Both the position numbers and the translations under genes were made by a program. From contig NC_091250.1 of the NCBI RefSeq assembly GCF_042477335.2, positions 56,489,384 to 56,553,383 on the forward strand: a stretch of 64,000 nt of DNA, written 5' to 3'. A model generated the notes under the pieces. The model saw only the letters and a list, made by a program, of their open reading frames with translations, did no database searches and had not been told where the DNA came from. How positions within the stretch are numbered: position 1 is the stretch's first letter; every line of letters starts with the position of its first letter. Source of the stretch: Ovis canadensis (taxonomy: Eukaryota; Chordata; Mammalia; Artiodactyla; Bovidae). Below are positions 1-12,700 of the stretch, piece by piece.

Positions 1-171
1 CATCCTGTGAAGGGGACAACAGAGGATGAGATGGTTGGATGGCATCACCAACTCAATGGACATGAGTTTGAGCAAGCTTCAGGAGATGGTGAAGGATAGG
101 AAAGCCTGGTGTGCTGCAGTCTGTGGGTTCACAAAAACTTGGATATGACTGAGTGACTTGACAATAACAAT
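1..171 (+). repeat. BovB LINE 3' end (cut by window edge)
   Basis: Matches the 3' end of the ruminant BovB (RTE-class) LINE ORF: the GATGGCATCACCAACTCAAT region, then the tail GACTGAGTGACTTGAC. The 5' side lies outside the window. Confidence 0.85.
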
Positions 172-650
172 TCTGGTTTTGTTTCACAAAGTATGTATTT
201 TCTTGGTACTATATGCATATAATCAATTAATAAATGAATATACCTATATTTGCCAAATATGCTCAAAATGTTTTTTAACTAAAATGATTTTTTTAAAAAC
301 CCTGTTTTATTTGATCATCCATGAATTTTGAATTAATTTTTTTGTTACAGTTCACCTTTTGATGAGAGTTGCCATGCAGGCTGCTAAGGTTATGAACTCT
401 AAGTGACCAGAGTCTGTGAAGTTTCAATTTTCAGTTTCACTTGAATTTGGGAGCTGATAAGTAGAAAGGATTCCAATAATTGAGTAAATTACAGTGTTCA
501 TGTTCAAATGCCACCAAGGTCAGACAAGCACAGCTGAGCTACAGCTATTAGAAGATGCCATCCCAGTTCTGTTTCCCTTATGGAGTACATGACATCTCTA
601 CTTAATATGGCTTGTGGCTACTGCCTTAACCTGGGTGTTTGATGCACAGT
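172..650. other. Unassigned AT-rich intergenic DNA
   Basis: No gene, young repeat or motif was recognised between the BovB tail and the Bov-tA element. Confidence 0.5.
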
Positions 651-873
651 GTATGTGTGAGCTAAGTCGCTCAGTTGCACCTGACTCTTTGCAACCCCAC
701 AGACTGTAGACTGCCAGACTCCTCTGTCCATGGGATTATCCAGGAAAGAACTGGAGTGGGATGCCATTTCCCATGCCAGGAGATCTTCCCAACCCAGGGA
801 CCCAACCCATATCTCCTGCGCCTCCTACACTGGCAGGTGAATTCTTTACCACTGTGCCACCTGGGAAGCCCCC
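651..873 (-). repeat. Bov-tA SINE with perfect target-site duplication
   Basis: The inverted tRNA-derived head (ending GCCACCTGGGAAGCC) and the BovB-derived tail are both present. The 12-base duplication TTGATGCACAGT is perfect at 639-650 and 874-885, indicating a fairly recent insertion. Confidence 0.92.
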
Positions 874-989
874 TTGATGCACAGTAGGTACTCTCAGTCG
901 GTTACGTGACTCTCCTCAAAGGTTCTCCTTAAGGGCTCAACTGTTTTGTCCCAGGTGCTGTCCCATTTGCTCCAGCTTAATCATCCCTG

Positions 990-1045
990 GGGCTGATTGG
1001 ATCTTGCAGTCCACAGGACTCTCAAGAGTCAGCTCTGCCACAAGG
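990..1045 (-). repeat. Short BovB fragment, antisense
   Basis: GGATCTTGCAGTCC followed by GGACTCTCAAGAGTC matches an internal part of BovB in reverse. It lies about 100 bases from a BovB fragment in the opposite orientation. Confidence 0.6.
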
Positions 1046-1147
1046 GAAGCCCAAGAGAGAGCAAATATTTGGTCAAATTTAGCTAGCACAATTCCCTTAA
1101 AACAGTCGCAAAATCATGATATCATATCAGCACTATGCTAAGATCTC

Positions 1148-1457
1148 TAAGATCTTATCAGTCAATCCTAAAGGAAATCAATCCTGAATATTCATTGTAA
1201 GGACTAATGCTGAATCTGAAGCTCCAGTAATTTGGCCACCTGATGTGAAGAGCTGACTATGGGAAAAGATCCTGATGCTAAGAAAGATTGAGGGCAGGAG
1301 GAGAACGGGGTGACAGAGGATGGATGGTTTGATGGTATCACTGACTCAATGGACACGAGTTTGAACAAACTCAGGAAGATAGGGAAAGACAGGGAAGCTT
1401 GACGTGCTACAGTCCATGGGGTGGCAAAGATTTGGACATGACTGAGCAACTGAATAA
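1148..1457 (+). repeat. BovB LINE 3' fragment
   Basis: Decayed BovB ORF 3' end, from CAATCCTAAAGGAAATCAAT to GGACATGACTGAGCAACTGA. It contains stops in all frames. Confidence 0.88.
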
Positions 1458-1689
1458 AGGATCTCTAAAACCAGATAAACAACAAGATCTCTAAAATTTA
1501 TGTTTTGGAAAAGATAGGTGACACCAAGGAAAAATTAAGCATTATGACGAAGGATATTCAATTCCCTTCCTCACGTTGGAGTGAAATTCCACAATCTATT
1601 GGAGGGAACACAACTGAACAGAAACCATCTGCATATATCACTCATCTACCATGAAGTACCATCACCCAATATGGCGGCTTGTGGGTGAC

Positions 1690-1870
1690 CTCTGATGTCC
1701 AGGGTCTAGTTTTCAAACCCAACACCTGCCATACAGCCACTGTGTGACCTTGGGCAACTCAAGTTGACCCCTAGCGTCTGAGAATAGCACCTACCTTGAA
1801 GGTTTGTTGTAAAATGACTTGCACTATATGGAGTACTTAAAATAAGCACTTATTAAACTGTCAGTAAATA
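1690..1870 (+). repeat. MIR SINE
   Basis: The core pattern TGTGTGACCTTGGGCAA with a downstream CTTGAAGGTTTGTTGTAAAATGA segment marks an old mammalian MIR. Confidence 0.7.
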
Positions 1871-3220
1871 TTAGCTATTATTATCAGTGCTTCTCTCTCA
1901 TTCCCTTCGTGCAGTGTTTCTGTCGAAAATGGACTTTTTCTTTTTTTGGAGATAGCTACTCATAGGGAGATTCCATACCCAATAGAACATGTGAGAACAT
2001 CCTTACCCAGCGCTTTGGTTACTACATTGGAATCACTTCTGCTCACTGGTGTCTTGTAGAATCATGACCCTAAACCACCCTCCTGTTTTTCAGAGTTCAT
2101 GGTCAACCGAGTTCTCCCTTTGACCACACAGACGTCTTCTTCCAGTCCGTTCAGTACTTCCAGTCCTGTTCCCAACCGCATGTGCTGTCAGTGATGATGT
2201 GGTGTGGGGGGCACTCTTCCTCCCTCCAGCTCTCTGGACCACAGTTCCCAAGCCACACAGACATGCTCTTTTCCTCTCTAAACCTCATCCCAAACTTTCC
2301 ACTCTGTTCACGTGATGATGGTGGCTCAGCTCTGCCCACTTGGACGCTGTGTGTGTATTCAGCTTTTTGCCTCTTCTCAGAATTGGACTGAAAGCCTGTT
2401 TTACTTTGCTCTTTTATAATTTTTCTTTTGCCTAGTTTGACAGTATTTAGAGCTGATTGTTCTTAAAATCTTCTAAGTAGCCCATTGTCTTTTTCTTTGG
2501 GGGCCAGAATTAGGAAATACTTTCAATATGAAATAAGAAACTTAGCAGTCTATTAAGTGTGTTGCTGCTGGCTTCATTGGAGACACCCAAGTCGGAAATC
2601 CACTGAGCATTCACATCCAGGTCAAGACCACAGTATTCAGTGAAGTGTCTTTATCTGACAAATTTTGAAAGACCCTTTTTAAAATATGGCTTTTTACTTA
2701 ATGCTTCAATAGTATTTCCTACATCAAAGTCATCCCAGTCTGAATTCTCAAGCACCAATATTCTAGCAACATAATTAATAAAGATCCAGAACTTGTGCGA
2801 ACGGGACTTAAGATTTAAACCTATGTTACTAGCTGAGGAAGGCAGACGATGAGTCTTTTGTTTTGAATCTGCAGAATGGGGATAAAAATGTCTTTATCAC
2901 AGGACCTGGGAAAGATTAATGATAAGATAAATAAGATGCCCAGTACCAAGACTGGCATATAAAAGATGCTTAATAAAGAGTTATGATTATTCTCAGTCCT
3001 TCAGGACAGTATAATTTATTTCCCAGCGATGAGTCTGCACTTTACTCCCTTTTGATTGGGAATTTATGAGCTCAGTGTCCTGACACCAGTTAGCTCATGC
3101 TGACCAAAAGCTATGATCAGCAGTTATATAGATGTCTGTATTTGAAATCAGGGAAATAAATAATTTGGAAGTGGAGAGTGGAGCAAATCTTTTACACAAT
3201 GAAGTCCATGGGTGAAAAAT
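1871..3220. other. Unassigned intergenic DNA
   Basis: No gene is supported. A weak MIR-like tail is at about 2875-2985 (AATGGGGATAAAAATG, then CCCAGTACCAAGACTGGCA). The 62-75 codon frames here have no recognisable homology. Confidence 0.45.
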
Positions 3221-3437
3221 TACACAAGTGAGCGATGACAAGTAGGTACTATTAAAGAACTTGGGTTTTGGAGTCAGCTGACCACAAGCAAGCTTTTGAA
3301 CCACTATGAGGTTTGGGCTCATCCTCTGAGAATGTTGATAATATAGTGTGCCTTCCTGGGGTTATTGTGATGATGAAAATGGAGATAATATGTAAACTTC
3401 CTAGCACTGGCCCAGGACACAGTAGGTTCCCCACAAA
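3221..3437 (+). repeat. MIR SINE
   Basis: GGTTTTGGAGTCAGCTGACC, then CTGGGGTTATTGTGATGATG, follow the MIR order of head, core and tail. Confidence 0.65.
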
Positions 3438-4689
3438 TGATCATTTTCGGCTCTTCCTTTATGGCCAAGTGGTGGGAACCACTGTTTTATCCCCCCATAC
3501 ACTCACCAACACACACATGCCTGGGAAGAAGTTTATTCCTGAGAATGACAGCCTCGTCTATCATTACTAGCAGGTGATTAGGTTAGACTGCAAGCCTGAG
3601 CCTGGGAGATTCCGTGTTGGCTCCTGTAGATCTAATTAATCTCACAGCTCTGTCCTGATTTCCTAAACAGGAGGCCACTCTCAAAATTCCTTCAGAAAAC
3701 ATATTCCTTTTTGTTTTCTCTCACTCACATTTTAACTTCTAAAATGGACTCTGTTGTATTCTGGCAGGCTTCTGGCGTCCTTCAGGGGCCACCACCTCAC
3801 CTCTCATCCTGATGAGCTCCTGAAAGCCTCGTGCAACTTTTTTTTTGTGTCCATCAGCATCTTAATTCTCCCCTTTCTGTCCTTGAGAGAAAAGTGCTTC
3901 TAAGAGCTGGGGGAGGAGCGTGCTGGGGAAAAGCCTCAGAATCATCTTGGCTGAATCTGGTATTTGCTTCAATCTTTGATCTCGGATGCAGTAAAGTGTC
4001 AGCCAGACCAAAGTCATTTTATACATAGGCCTGCATAAGTGAAGTGGAGGGACTTCATGGTTAATTGATTAAAACGTTCCATAGAAGGTGTGAGATCAAA
4101 GGGCTGCTGGCTGGTTTTATATTTCGCTGGGGTCCCACAGGCCATGTGGGTGACACAAATGACCTTGGGCGTGAAAGTATTCAAAGGCTGATGTTTGTTT
4201 GTTTTATTCCAAAACGCGATTTGTGTTTCCCAGGGCTGCCTGGTGACAGGTCGTATTGTGGGCTCCCTACAGCCTTAGTCTGTGTTTAAGTGAGGGAGGT
4301 GGGGGCTCCATTGGAACAGCCACTGTAGGCAAAAGGGCATGACCCTGTCGTGTTGCCATCAGCACCTCTTTCTGCCAAACCCCAAGGAAACAGACTCCAT
4401 TATGTTACTGGAAGGCAAAGACCACAGTTTCTTCTCTTTTTTCTTATTTCCAGTAAGAGTCAAGGAGAGGTTCACAAAATCTGGGGTCAGTCCATAGACA
4501 TGAGACAAAAGAGAAATCAGAAATTTCCCCATTGTCCCAACTGTCCTGGTAAGAGGGGCAGTATCTGCTGGGCAGACATTTTTATCAAAGTCCTCCAGTG
4601 ACAGGAAATTTAGCAGAGGAAGAAGTCACAGGAGAGGGTCTGCTGTCCAGAGAACCATCATCAGCTATCTTTGGTGACATGGAGACTTA
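3438..4689. other. Unassigned intergenic DNA
   Basis: No gene or clear repeat is recognised. Short frames (65-85 codons) lack homology or splice context. Confidence 0.45.
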
Positions 4690-4900
4690 ACAATGGAACA
4701 GCTATCATTTATCGAGGAGCTGCCCTTTGCCAGACACCAGCTCAGTGCAGCCTACCACCTGCAAAGTCTCATTCATCCTCCTTCTTAATGGACACAGTGG
4801 AGGCCAGAGTGTGGAGCTGACTGCCTGAGAGCACACAGTTTGGGCTGAGATTTGAATGCATGTTGTTTGGTCTCTGCTCTCCACACCTCCTCAGTCACCT
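4690..4900 (-). repeat. MIR-family SINE
   Basis: Reverse MIR order: ATTTATCGAGGAGCTGCC, then the AGACACCAGCTCAGTGC region, then ACACAGTTTGGGCTGAGATT. It is strongly diverged. Confidence 0.6.
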
Positions 4901-4907
4901 GGTGATG

Positions 4908-5447
4908 GGATGAATAGTGTCCATCACACAAGACTGATATGGGGAAGTCCTGGCCTCAGAGTGTGACTGTACTCCAGGATGGGGTCTTCAAGGGGGTCAT
5001 TAAGTTAATGTGAATTTATTTGTTGTGATTCAGTTGCTCAGTCATGTTCGACTCTTTGCAACCCCATAACTGCAACATGCCAGGCTTCCCTGTCCTTCAC
5101 TATCTCTTAGAGTTTGCTCAGACTGATGTCCATTGAGTCAATGATGACATCCGACCATCTCATCCTATGTTGCCCCCTTCTCTTGCCCTCAATCTTCCCA
5201 GCATCAGGGTCTTTGGGTGTCCTTATACAAAGGAAAGATTTGGACACAGACTGTTAAGAGGGAAGACCATGGGAAAACAGGAGAAGAAGGACATCTCAAG
5301 GCCTCAGAAGAAACCAATCCAGCTGATATCTTGATCTTGGACTTTCAGCCTTCTGTAGAAGTGTGAAAAAAAATACATTGCTATTGTTTAAGCCACCCGG
5401 TCTATGACACTTGGTTATGGCAGTCTTGATAAATTAATACAGACTCC
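4908..5447 (+). mobile_element. MLT1-like LTR (ERVL-MaLR), split by a BovB-derived insert
   Basis: The left part is at 4908-5018 and the right part at 5214-5447. The right part shows the hallmarks GGTGTCCTTATACAAAGG, GTTTAAGCCACCCGGTCTAT and the terminal TTGATAAATTAATACAGACT. The family call rests on the pattern I know; the subfamily is uncertain. Confidence 0.6.
5020..5213 (-). repeat. BovB 3'-end fragment inserted in LTR
   Basis: Antisense BovB: CAGTTGCTCAGTCATGTTCG, then CATCTCATCCTATGTTGCCC, then CCCAGCATCAGGGTCTT. Confidence 0.82.
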
Positions 5448-6705
5448 TAGAGTTTGTCTGTTTCCCAAGGAACAATCCAGGCAGGCAGATATCCCTCCAA
5501 TGTGTAAGATTTCTGCAGTGAACTTATCAAAGAGTTGCTTTTTAAGGTACTTGTGTATAAGTCCTGTTGAAAGAATATTGGTTCTTGTATGGTGAAGATC
5601 TGATCATGGTACAGAAGGTTCTGGATAAAGATTTTACATCCTTTGAGAAGCCTTCCCTAACCCCACACCTCCGGATCAATCCCTTTTTTGTACCTGAAGA
5701 ACTGATGCATACCTCCTTCTCAGCACTTAACATCCTTCCCTATAATTACTAATTCAACTCTGTATCCTACGCCCAAAATAGCTTCAAATTCTGAACTTGT
5801 CTTATTTGGCTTTGTGTTGTCAAGACAAAAAAAAAAAAAAGAAAGAAAGACTTAGGTCAAGATAGTTAAAGGAATCAGTGAAGGCAGATAGACACTCCTG
5901 AAGGAGCCTACCCTCCACCACGATTACCTTGGCAGGTACACAGTGACGTCAATGGACTCAGGTGAAACTTCTGACTTAGGAGCAGAAATAGAAAGGAGGG
6001 ATTCTCTTTCAAAACTGGAAGAGCCTGTGGCCTTTTGAGCTTGTCAGAAGGAATGCTGATGCAGGTGCTTGACTCCCAGAGAATAGGAAAGCTCGGGGCA
6101 TGCACAGGATGTGGGCAGAAAGGGAGCTGCGGGGGAGAAATCAGGCAAGGTATGTGCAAAGGGCCCTAGTCCACTGGACAGGGCCTAGGTGGGGTGGACG
6201 GGCTGGCAGAGCCCAGTAGTCTGGCAGGCTGGACCCAAAGCCTATGGGGCGCCCACCATGTGGCCCTGCCTCCAGTGCACTGTGGCGATAGGGACTTTTA
6301 AGCAGTTTCCTGCTTCTTTCCTTTTCCCTTCCTTTGCCTCTTAGTCCTGCCTTCTTTCTCACTTTCCTCATCTCTCTCTCTTTTTCCCTTGAATTTCTGT
6401 CCTGCTTGTATCCTTTAAAACTTAGTTGAAATCTCTAGCCTCTTTCACTTATGCAGAGATAATGGTGGGCAGGAGCTGCGTTGGCAGCATATCCTGAGTT
6501 CTGTATAAGGGCCTCCCCGTATGGAGGGTGACTATGAGGAGTCCCCCTAAAAAGCAAACATCTTGGACTTGCTTTTTCAACAACCATAGCCTAACTTGTA
6601 CCCTTCTTATCAAAACTATAGAGTCTTGTGTTTTGCCTTAAGAAAGGGGACTCTGTTCTTTTGTGTGACTCTTAGAGATCAGAGTTATAAGCTCGGAAGA
6701 ATATT
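5448..6705. other. Unassigned intergenic DNA with poly(A) and C/T-rich parts
   Basis: A 14-A run is at about 5827-5840 and a pyrimidine-rich stretch at 6310-6400. No gene is recognised; antisense frames of 76-83 codons look non-coding. Confidence 0.45.
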
Positions 6706-6707
6706 AT

Positions 6708-6917
6708 GTTGTGCTTGGTCACTCAGTCATGTCCAACTCTTTGCAATCCCACGGACTGTAGCCCTCCAGGCTCCTCTGTTCATGGGGATTCTCCAGACAA
6801 GAAGACTGGACTGGGTTGCCATGCCCTCCTCCAGAGGATCTTCCCAACTCAGAGATCAAACCCAGGTCTCCCGCATTGCATATGGATTCTTTACCATCTG
6901 AGCCACCAGGGAAGCTT
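6708..6917 (-). repeat. Bov-tA SINE
   Basis: Runs from GTCACTCAGTCATGTCCAAC to GAGCCACCAGGGAAGC, a complete element in reverse. Open frames of 101 and 78 codons here are translated SINE. Confidence 0.92.
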
Positions 6918-7084
6918 AGGAGGTAGCAGAACTGTCAGCTAAGGGCTGTTGGTAGAAGTATAGTCAGTAGATATTTGAGTGAGATCTCAGCATGGCTCCT
7001 TGGATGCTGTTCTTTCTCATTCAACTCTCCTTCCCTGGTCATGCAAACTATAACATTTGAACTGTGCACTCTACCCTGACAGGC

Positions 7085-7445
7085 TGTTTTCTTCTTTATA
7101 GTCCAAGACTCTACCAAGGAATGGTGGCTTTAACAACAGATATTTATTTCTCACTGTTCTGGAGTCTAGAAAGTACAAGATCAAGGTGTTTGTTAGAAGA
7201 TCTGGCTCCTGGTGAGGGATTATTTTCTCACTTGTAGACAGTCACCTTCCCACTGTGTGTTTACATGACCATTCCTCTGTGCATTTATATTAATAGAAAG
7301 AGGTAGAGATTTCTCTTTCAGTCTATTTTTATAGAAATGCTAATCTTTTCATGAAGGCCCCGTCATCACGACCTCTTCTAATCCTAATTATCTCCCAAGG
7401 GCTCTGCTGCAAATATCACGTTAGGGGTTAGAGCATCAACATAGG
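7085..7445 (-). mobile_element. MLT1-like LTR
   Basis: Reverse-order hallmarks: ACTCTACCAAGGAATGGTGG, CACTGTTCTGGAGTCTAGAA, then the reversed 5' part around ATCACGTTAGGGGTTAGAG. Confidence 0.6.
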
Positions 7446-8670
7446 ATTTGCAGAGATTACAAACACTCAGCCAGAAGAGGTAGCAAAACTAAAATGGATT
7501 ATATAATCTATATCCATACAGAGTAACACAGTGAAAACCTCAATATACTGTTATCTATTGATGTTTTACTATAAATGTTAGATTTTCTAAAATAGAACAC
7601 ACAAAATGATATTTTCCTTTTCCCAACATTTTCACTTTTACTTTGTGTCCAAGGCAGCAACAGCAGTAGAAGCCACCTTAGAGACCTCCTGTCTTGGAAA
7701 ATGCAGGATCTTTTGGCTCTAAGACAAGTTACTCTAGCAAAGAGAGAGTCAGTTGAGACATAGTAGAATAATATCAGTTGGAAAAAGAAGTTTGGCAGGC
7801 CAGAAATACACACCCACATCAGATTAAATTTTGACTGGTGTCCTGGGGTAATTGTTCAACCCTTTCCAGACTGTGCCTTTGTGGGTGAAAACTTAAACTG
7901 AACATTTTAACAAGTGGTTAAAAAATTGGATTTTCAAATCTGTGAAGTCATTGCCTCTTCCCAACAGGAAGAGACTGGGAGGCAGCTCTCCTGTCACAGG
8001 CTGGCTGGTGAATTCCTCCGGGTTGATCTTACAACTCACAGAGCTATTCATCATTTTAGTGAGCATCCTCGGAGGGGGCCTCTGGTGATTTACATGCTCC
8101 AGATAAATTATGATGCTTCTCATGATGTTATCATCATTTCGGCTCACGGATTTGAACACTTTCTGGGAGAGGACTTTTTTCACCCTTTCTTAAATGATGA
8201 ACAACCCCCAGACAGATTATATTGTAGTTGTCAAGAAAAAAGATATAGGTATGTTTTCTTAAAGATAAACAACTTGGCCACCATAGCTAGTTGGCCCAGC
8301 AACAGGAAAATGTTGTCCATTGAGAGTTCACTGTTTATCCCACCTGGAAAAGATCATCAAACCTGCTTGGTCTTTTATTTCTATTCTATTTAATGATGAA
8401 TTCTCTCCTGTAGTTTTACCAGGCTATTCTATCTCTAATGGAGGCTATCTTAAATAAAGCAAAATGGAATATGCTTCTCGATTGCAATAAATTTACAAGG
8501 TATCATGTTCAGCTTTGACTTAATTTGACCCTGAGTAGACAGGGCTTTGCATTCTGCTCTGGTCACAAACCAGGTGATGGAAAAGGTATTTTCCTTTTCC
8601 TGAGCCTGTCTTGGGGCTTCTATTGGCAGTATATCTCACCAAAATCTTTTGGCGCTAGACAATAAACTTC
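7446..8670. other. Unassigned stretch with the longest non-repeat open frame
   Basis: A 159-codon frame on + (7914-8393) overlaps a 96-codon frame on - (7893-8183). I recognise no domain. No CpG island, donor/acceptor pattern or 3' signal marks a gene. Confidence 0.4.
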
Positions 8671-8749
8671 CAAGATGAGTGTGATGGGCAGAATAATATC
8701 CCCACCTCAAAGATGTCTATGTCCTAATTCCTGGGACCTATGATTATAC

Positions 8750-8960
8750 TGAAACTTCCCTGGTGATCCAGATGGTGAAAAATCTGCCTGCAATGCAGGA
8801 GACCCAGGTTTGATCCCTGGGTTGGGAAGATCCCCTGGGGAAGGGGATGGCTACCCACTCCAGTATTCTTGGCTGGACAATTCCATGGACATAGGAACCT
8901 GGCCGGCTATAGCCCATGGGGTCACAAAAAGTCGGACACGACTGAGTGGCTAACACTTAT
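8750..8960 (+). repeat. Bov-tA SINE
   Basis: Full order: AACTTCCCTGGTGATCCAGA, CAGGTTTGATCCCTGGGTTG, then GTCGGACACGACTGAGTGGC. Confidence 0.93.
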
Positions 8961-9171
8961 GAATGTGTTCTGCTATGTGTTTTGATATATTTTGCATATA
9001 AAATATGCTATGTTTTATTGCTTTGGGAATTAAGGTTGCAGATAAAATTGTTTGCTAATTAGCTGATATTGAAATGGGAAAGAGGTCCTGGATTATACAG
9101 GTGGACCTGATAGAATTATGGTGGTCCTTAAAAATGGAAAAAGAAGGCAGTGTTCTGTTTAGAGTGATGCA

Positions 9172-9378
9172 ACCTGAGAGATGGCACTGGTGGTAAAGAA
9201 CCCACCTGCCAATGCAGGAGACGTAAAAGACAATGGTTTGATCCCCAAGTCAGGAAGCAACCCCTGGAGGAATACTCCAGTATTCTTGCCTGGAGAATCC
9301 CATGGACAGAGGAGCCTGGCAGGCTACAGCGCCTAGGGTAGCATAGAGTCAGACACAACTAAAGTGACTTAGCACACA
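9172..9378 (+). repeat. Bov-tA SINE, diverged
   Basis: Begins CAACCTGAGAGATGGCACTG, has TACTCCAGTATTCTTGCCTG, and ends AGACACAACTAAAGTGACTT. It is more decayed than the neighbouring copy at 8750. Confidence 0.88.
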
Positions 9379-9687
9379 CAAACATACAACTTGAGGGAAA
9401 TCTGACTGGCCATTGCTGGCTTTGAAGATAAAGATGGCAACCACAAGCCAAGAAAAGAAGGTGGCCTCTAAAAACTGGAAAAGCAAGAAAATGTATTTTT
9501 GCCTCAAGCCTTCAGAGAGAAATGCAGCCTGCCAACACCTTGATCATAGTCCAGTGGGACAAATATGGGCTTCCAACCTCCAGAACTGTGAGTTAATAAA
9601 TTTGCATTGTCAACATTCATGGTGTTTGTTAAAGCATCAATAGGAACTAATCAAAGGAGACACATTTGAATTGTCTTTTACTTTGAA

Positions 9688-9752
9688 CACCCAGCCCAGT
9701 GCTGGCACATAGCAGCCACTTAATAAATGCTGGGTGAATGAATGAATGATGT
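9688..9752 (+). repeat. L2 LINE 3' end
   Basis: GTGCTGGCACATAGCAGCCA, then TAATAAATGCTGGGTGAATG with the (GAAT)n tail, is the typical end of an L2 element. Confidence 0.75.
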
Positions 9753-12700
9753 CCACATGTTACAGAGCAAACATCCTGTCTTTCAAAGTCTCTGATCCCA
9801 CTGAAGCACTCTCAGTTCCTCTCTGTAGATGCTTCTAGTTCTCTTTCACCCACACAGAGTTGGGAACTGTTCCTTGGGTGCCAATGAGCCAGTCTGCTCC
9901 CTTTGACAGCTCAGTCACAGCCCCTGGATACTCTTAGATGATCCATCATTACTTCAAAGGGAAGGGTCACCAAGTTTCTCATCTCTGTAGCCTCATCCTA
10001 TTCTTTTGCTCACCTTGATGTTCAGAGCCCAGCATGCCTGTAGCTTCCCAGTGCACCACTGCACTGCTATGATATGGCCACATCCATGATACACAGGTGC
10101 TGCTCATGGTTCGTCATGTTTCCTGTGTTTTGTTTGTTTTATCATGGGTATATCCATATGCTCTTGGTTCAGGTGACAAGCTCATGTTTGTCGTTCAAAA
10201 ATCACATCACACAGTATTTCCAGGAGACTTCTTTGACCCCTTGGATATAACTATTTAAATCTACCTACTGGCTTTTCTTTTAAACTTCCTTACTATGGTT
10301 ATTGAATCATTTAGTTTTTACTGTAAAACTTGGCTTCCTCCTTTTCTTTCTTGTCATTTTAATATTAACAATCTATGCATAGTAACGGTATCTTTTACAC
10401 AGAAGGTTTTCAATTATTATGTAATAATTAATGAATACATGGTAGTTAGGAATTTGACCTTTGAAATTTTAAGTAAAAGGATATTTACATCTAAATTAGG
10501 AAAAGCAGACAGAATTTTCACCTAAAAGAGAAGACACTTCTATTGTATTATCACTGGGCCTGGAGATTTAGGAAGACAAACCACTAAGCTTTATTTTTTA
10601 ATAGTATGTTTTATAACTAATACAAATCACCAATGTATTGTCAGAAGGATTCTGTTTATTTTGGGTTGTGAAATTGGGGCTGAATTAGATAGTGTGTGGT
10701 AGTTAATTCAGAGCAGACGTTTTGTATGACTAAAATTTTATAGTGTGTGTTCTTACTTAAAGTAAAGGAAAGGGAAAAAACAAAAGGATTCCTAAGGCTG
10801 GTAAATTGTGTTTAATGGAATCAGTTAAAATTACTGGTTTGTCGGATTGAAAATTTTGAGAAAAACATTACCTCCAAAACTTTTATTTTTTTCATGTCTG
10901 TTGAAATCTCTTTGAAATGAGCATAGATTGAGAGGAGAAGGTTAAGGTCAAGTTTATATAACTGAATCAACTGACTTGATGATTATTTTGGCTGTCCTCA
11001 TGATTGATTTCTCTGTGTCATTCAGAATTAATCCAGAGAAAACTCAGGTAATCAGATCAGCTGAGTCTGAGTCTCGTCTGACGACCATATGTGACATGGC
11101 TAAGGAGTTACTTTCTTCTCATGCCATGACCACTGATCATCAACCAAAAGGGGAATCACTGGGTTCTCCCCATGGAATTGTGATTAAGGAAGAAGAGGGG
11201 ACTGAGTTTTAGTTGCATTCGAGCGTAAAGGAAATAGCAACCATGTTCTTTTCAAATGATCGGTATCATAGAGCCTGTTTTCAGGATATTGTGGGTCCAT
11301 AATTTGAAACTGTAATTCATCACTGCATTATTTTCAGTGATGTAAGCATTCCTATGGAATTTTGAATATTCTTTCATTAGAAGAAGAGTCCATGAATCTC
11401 ATAAAAAGGATATAGTCTCACTGACATCACTTAGAATGAATTCTGTATTCTAGCAGCTTACAGAGATGTATAAGCCCTTGGCAGAGAAGCACTAAGACTG
11501 TGAGATTAACAAAGTAAAATACAATACCCACTTAAACTTGTATTTCATATAAACCGCAAAACTTTTAGTTAAAGTGTGTCTCACATATTGCAAGAGACAT
11601 AGTTACACTGAAGAAAAAAAAAAAAAACCTGTTTATCTGATATTTAACCAGACAGTTCTATTTTATTTGGCAGCCTTCACAGGTATGCTCTGGTATATGC
11701 TATCTTTAATGGCTTTAAACAACTGCAATTGTAGCAGCATGTGTGTGAGCCCAGCTAAATGTCGTTTTAATGACCATATTTAATTATCTGATTAGTGGAG
11801 TTGTAATTTAAAGGATGATAAATAAGGATGAAGACGCAAATGTGTTTACTAAAAGTTAGTAAGTCTAGTTTGGAAAGAGGATGACACTAAGTAATGACTC
11901 TGGGAATTGTGCTGGAAAAATTTATGATAGTCACATAGTACTTTGTATTCCATTTGATATATTAGATGGGATTCCTGCCATACACGGAGAAGAAAAATAT
12001 ACCTCTTGGATATTTTGGTAGCTAAGATGATAGAGTGAACTTGTTCAAGGAAGTGTGGGAGTAGAAGAAGCAGCTTAGAGTTGGAGTTCATCTGAATAAC
12101 AATGACCCAAATGGGTCAGTATTTTTAAGAAAATAGATTTTGATCATTGAAGTCCAGGAGGAAACCACGTGGTTTATCCAAAATGACCTTCGAAATGCTA
12201 ATGCCCAAGTGATTTGCGTCACTTTTATACTCTGTATTTCCAGTTAATCGCTACTTGCTGGATTATTTGGGGGAAAACAGCTGGCTCTTGTAATTATTAT
12301 GGGACTGGAATCGATATAAAGAAGACACTCTGTTCTTTTAAACATGTCTTATGTACCTTCATAAACAACCTGCTGCACCCTCCCACCAGCTATCGCCTCA
12401 CTATCCCCTTTTAATCATAGGCTCTATCTCTAATAACTCTAAAAAAACTCCAGCCAAAGAGACAGTCATCTGGATATTTGAAAAACAAACAAACATTTGG
12501 GTCTTTGGCCATGATCAAGCCAGTTATATCTGTTTTGAAAACGCTTGGCTTTGCATAGATAAATTCACAATACCAAAACGTGCCTGAAAAGATTATCTGA
12601 AGAGTCTCTTGCTTCTAAACAGGTTAATGCCTAAACCAGAGTTGCTAGATAGCAGCATTCATGACATTTTGGACAGACAATTCGTTGTTTTTGGAGAGCT

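Larger units (their letters stand above)
8675..9655 (+). mobile_element. MLT1-like LTR carrying two Bov-tA SINEs
   Basis: The pieces before, between and after two SINEs follow the MLT1 order: GATGTCTATGTCCTAATTCC at the left, TATGGTGGTCCTTAAAAATG in the middle, then CTTCCAACCTCCAGAACTGT and AGGAACTAATC at the right end. Confidence 0.65.

Noticed and set aside
6596-6942. Overlapping + frames of 101 and 78 codons
   Set aside because: Both translate an antisense Bov-tA SINE; the same peptides recur at other Bov-tA copies in the window.
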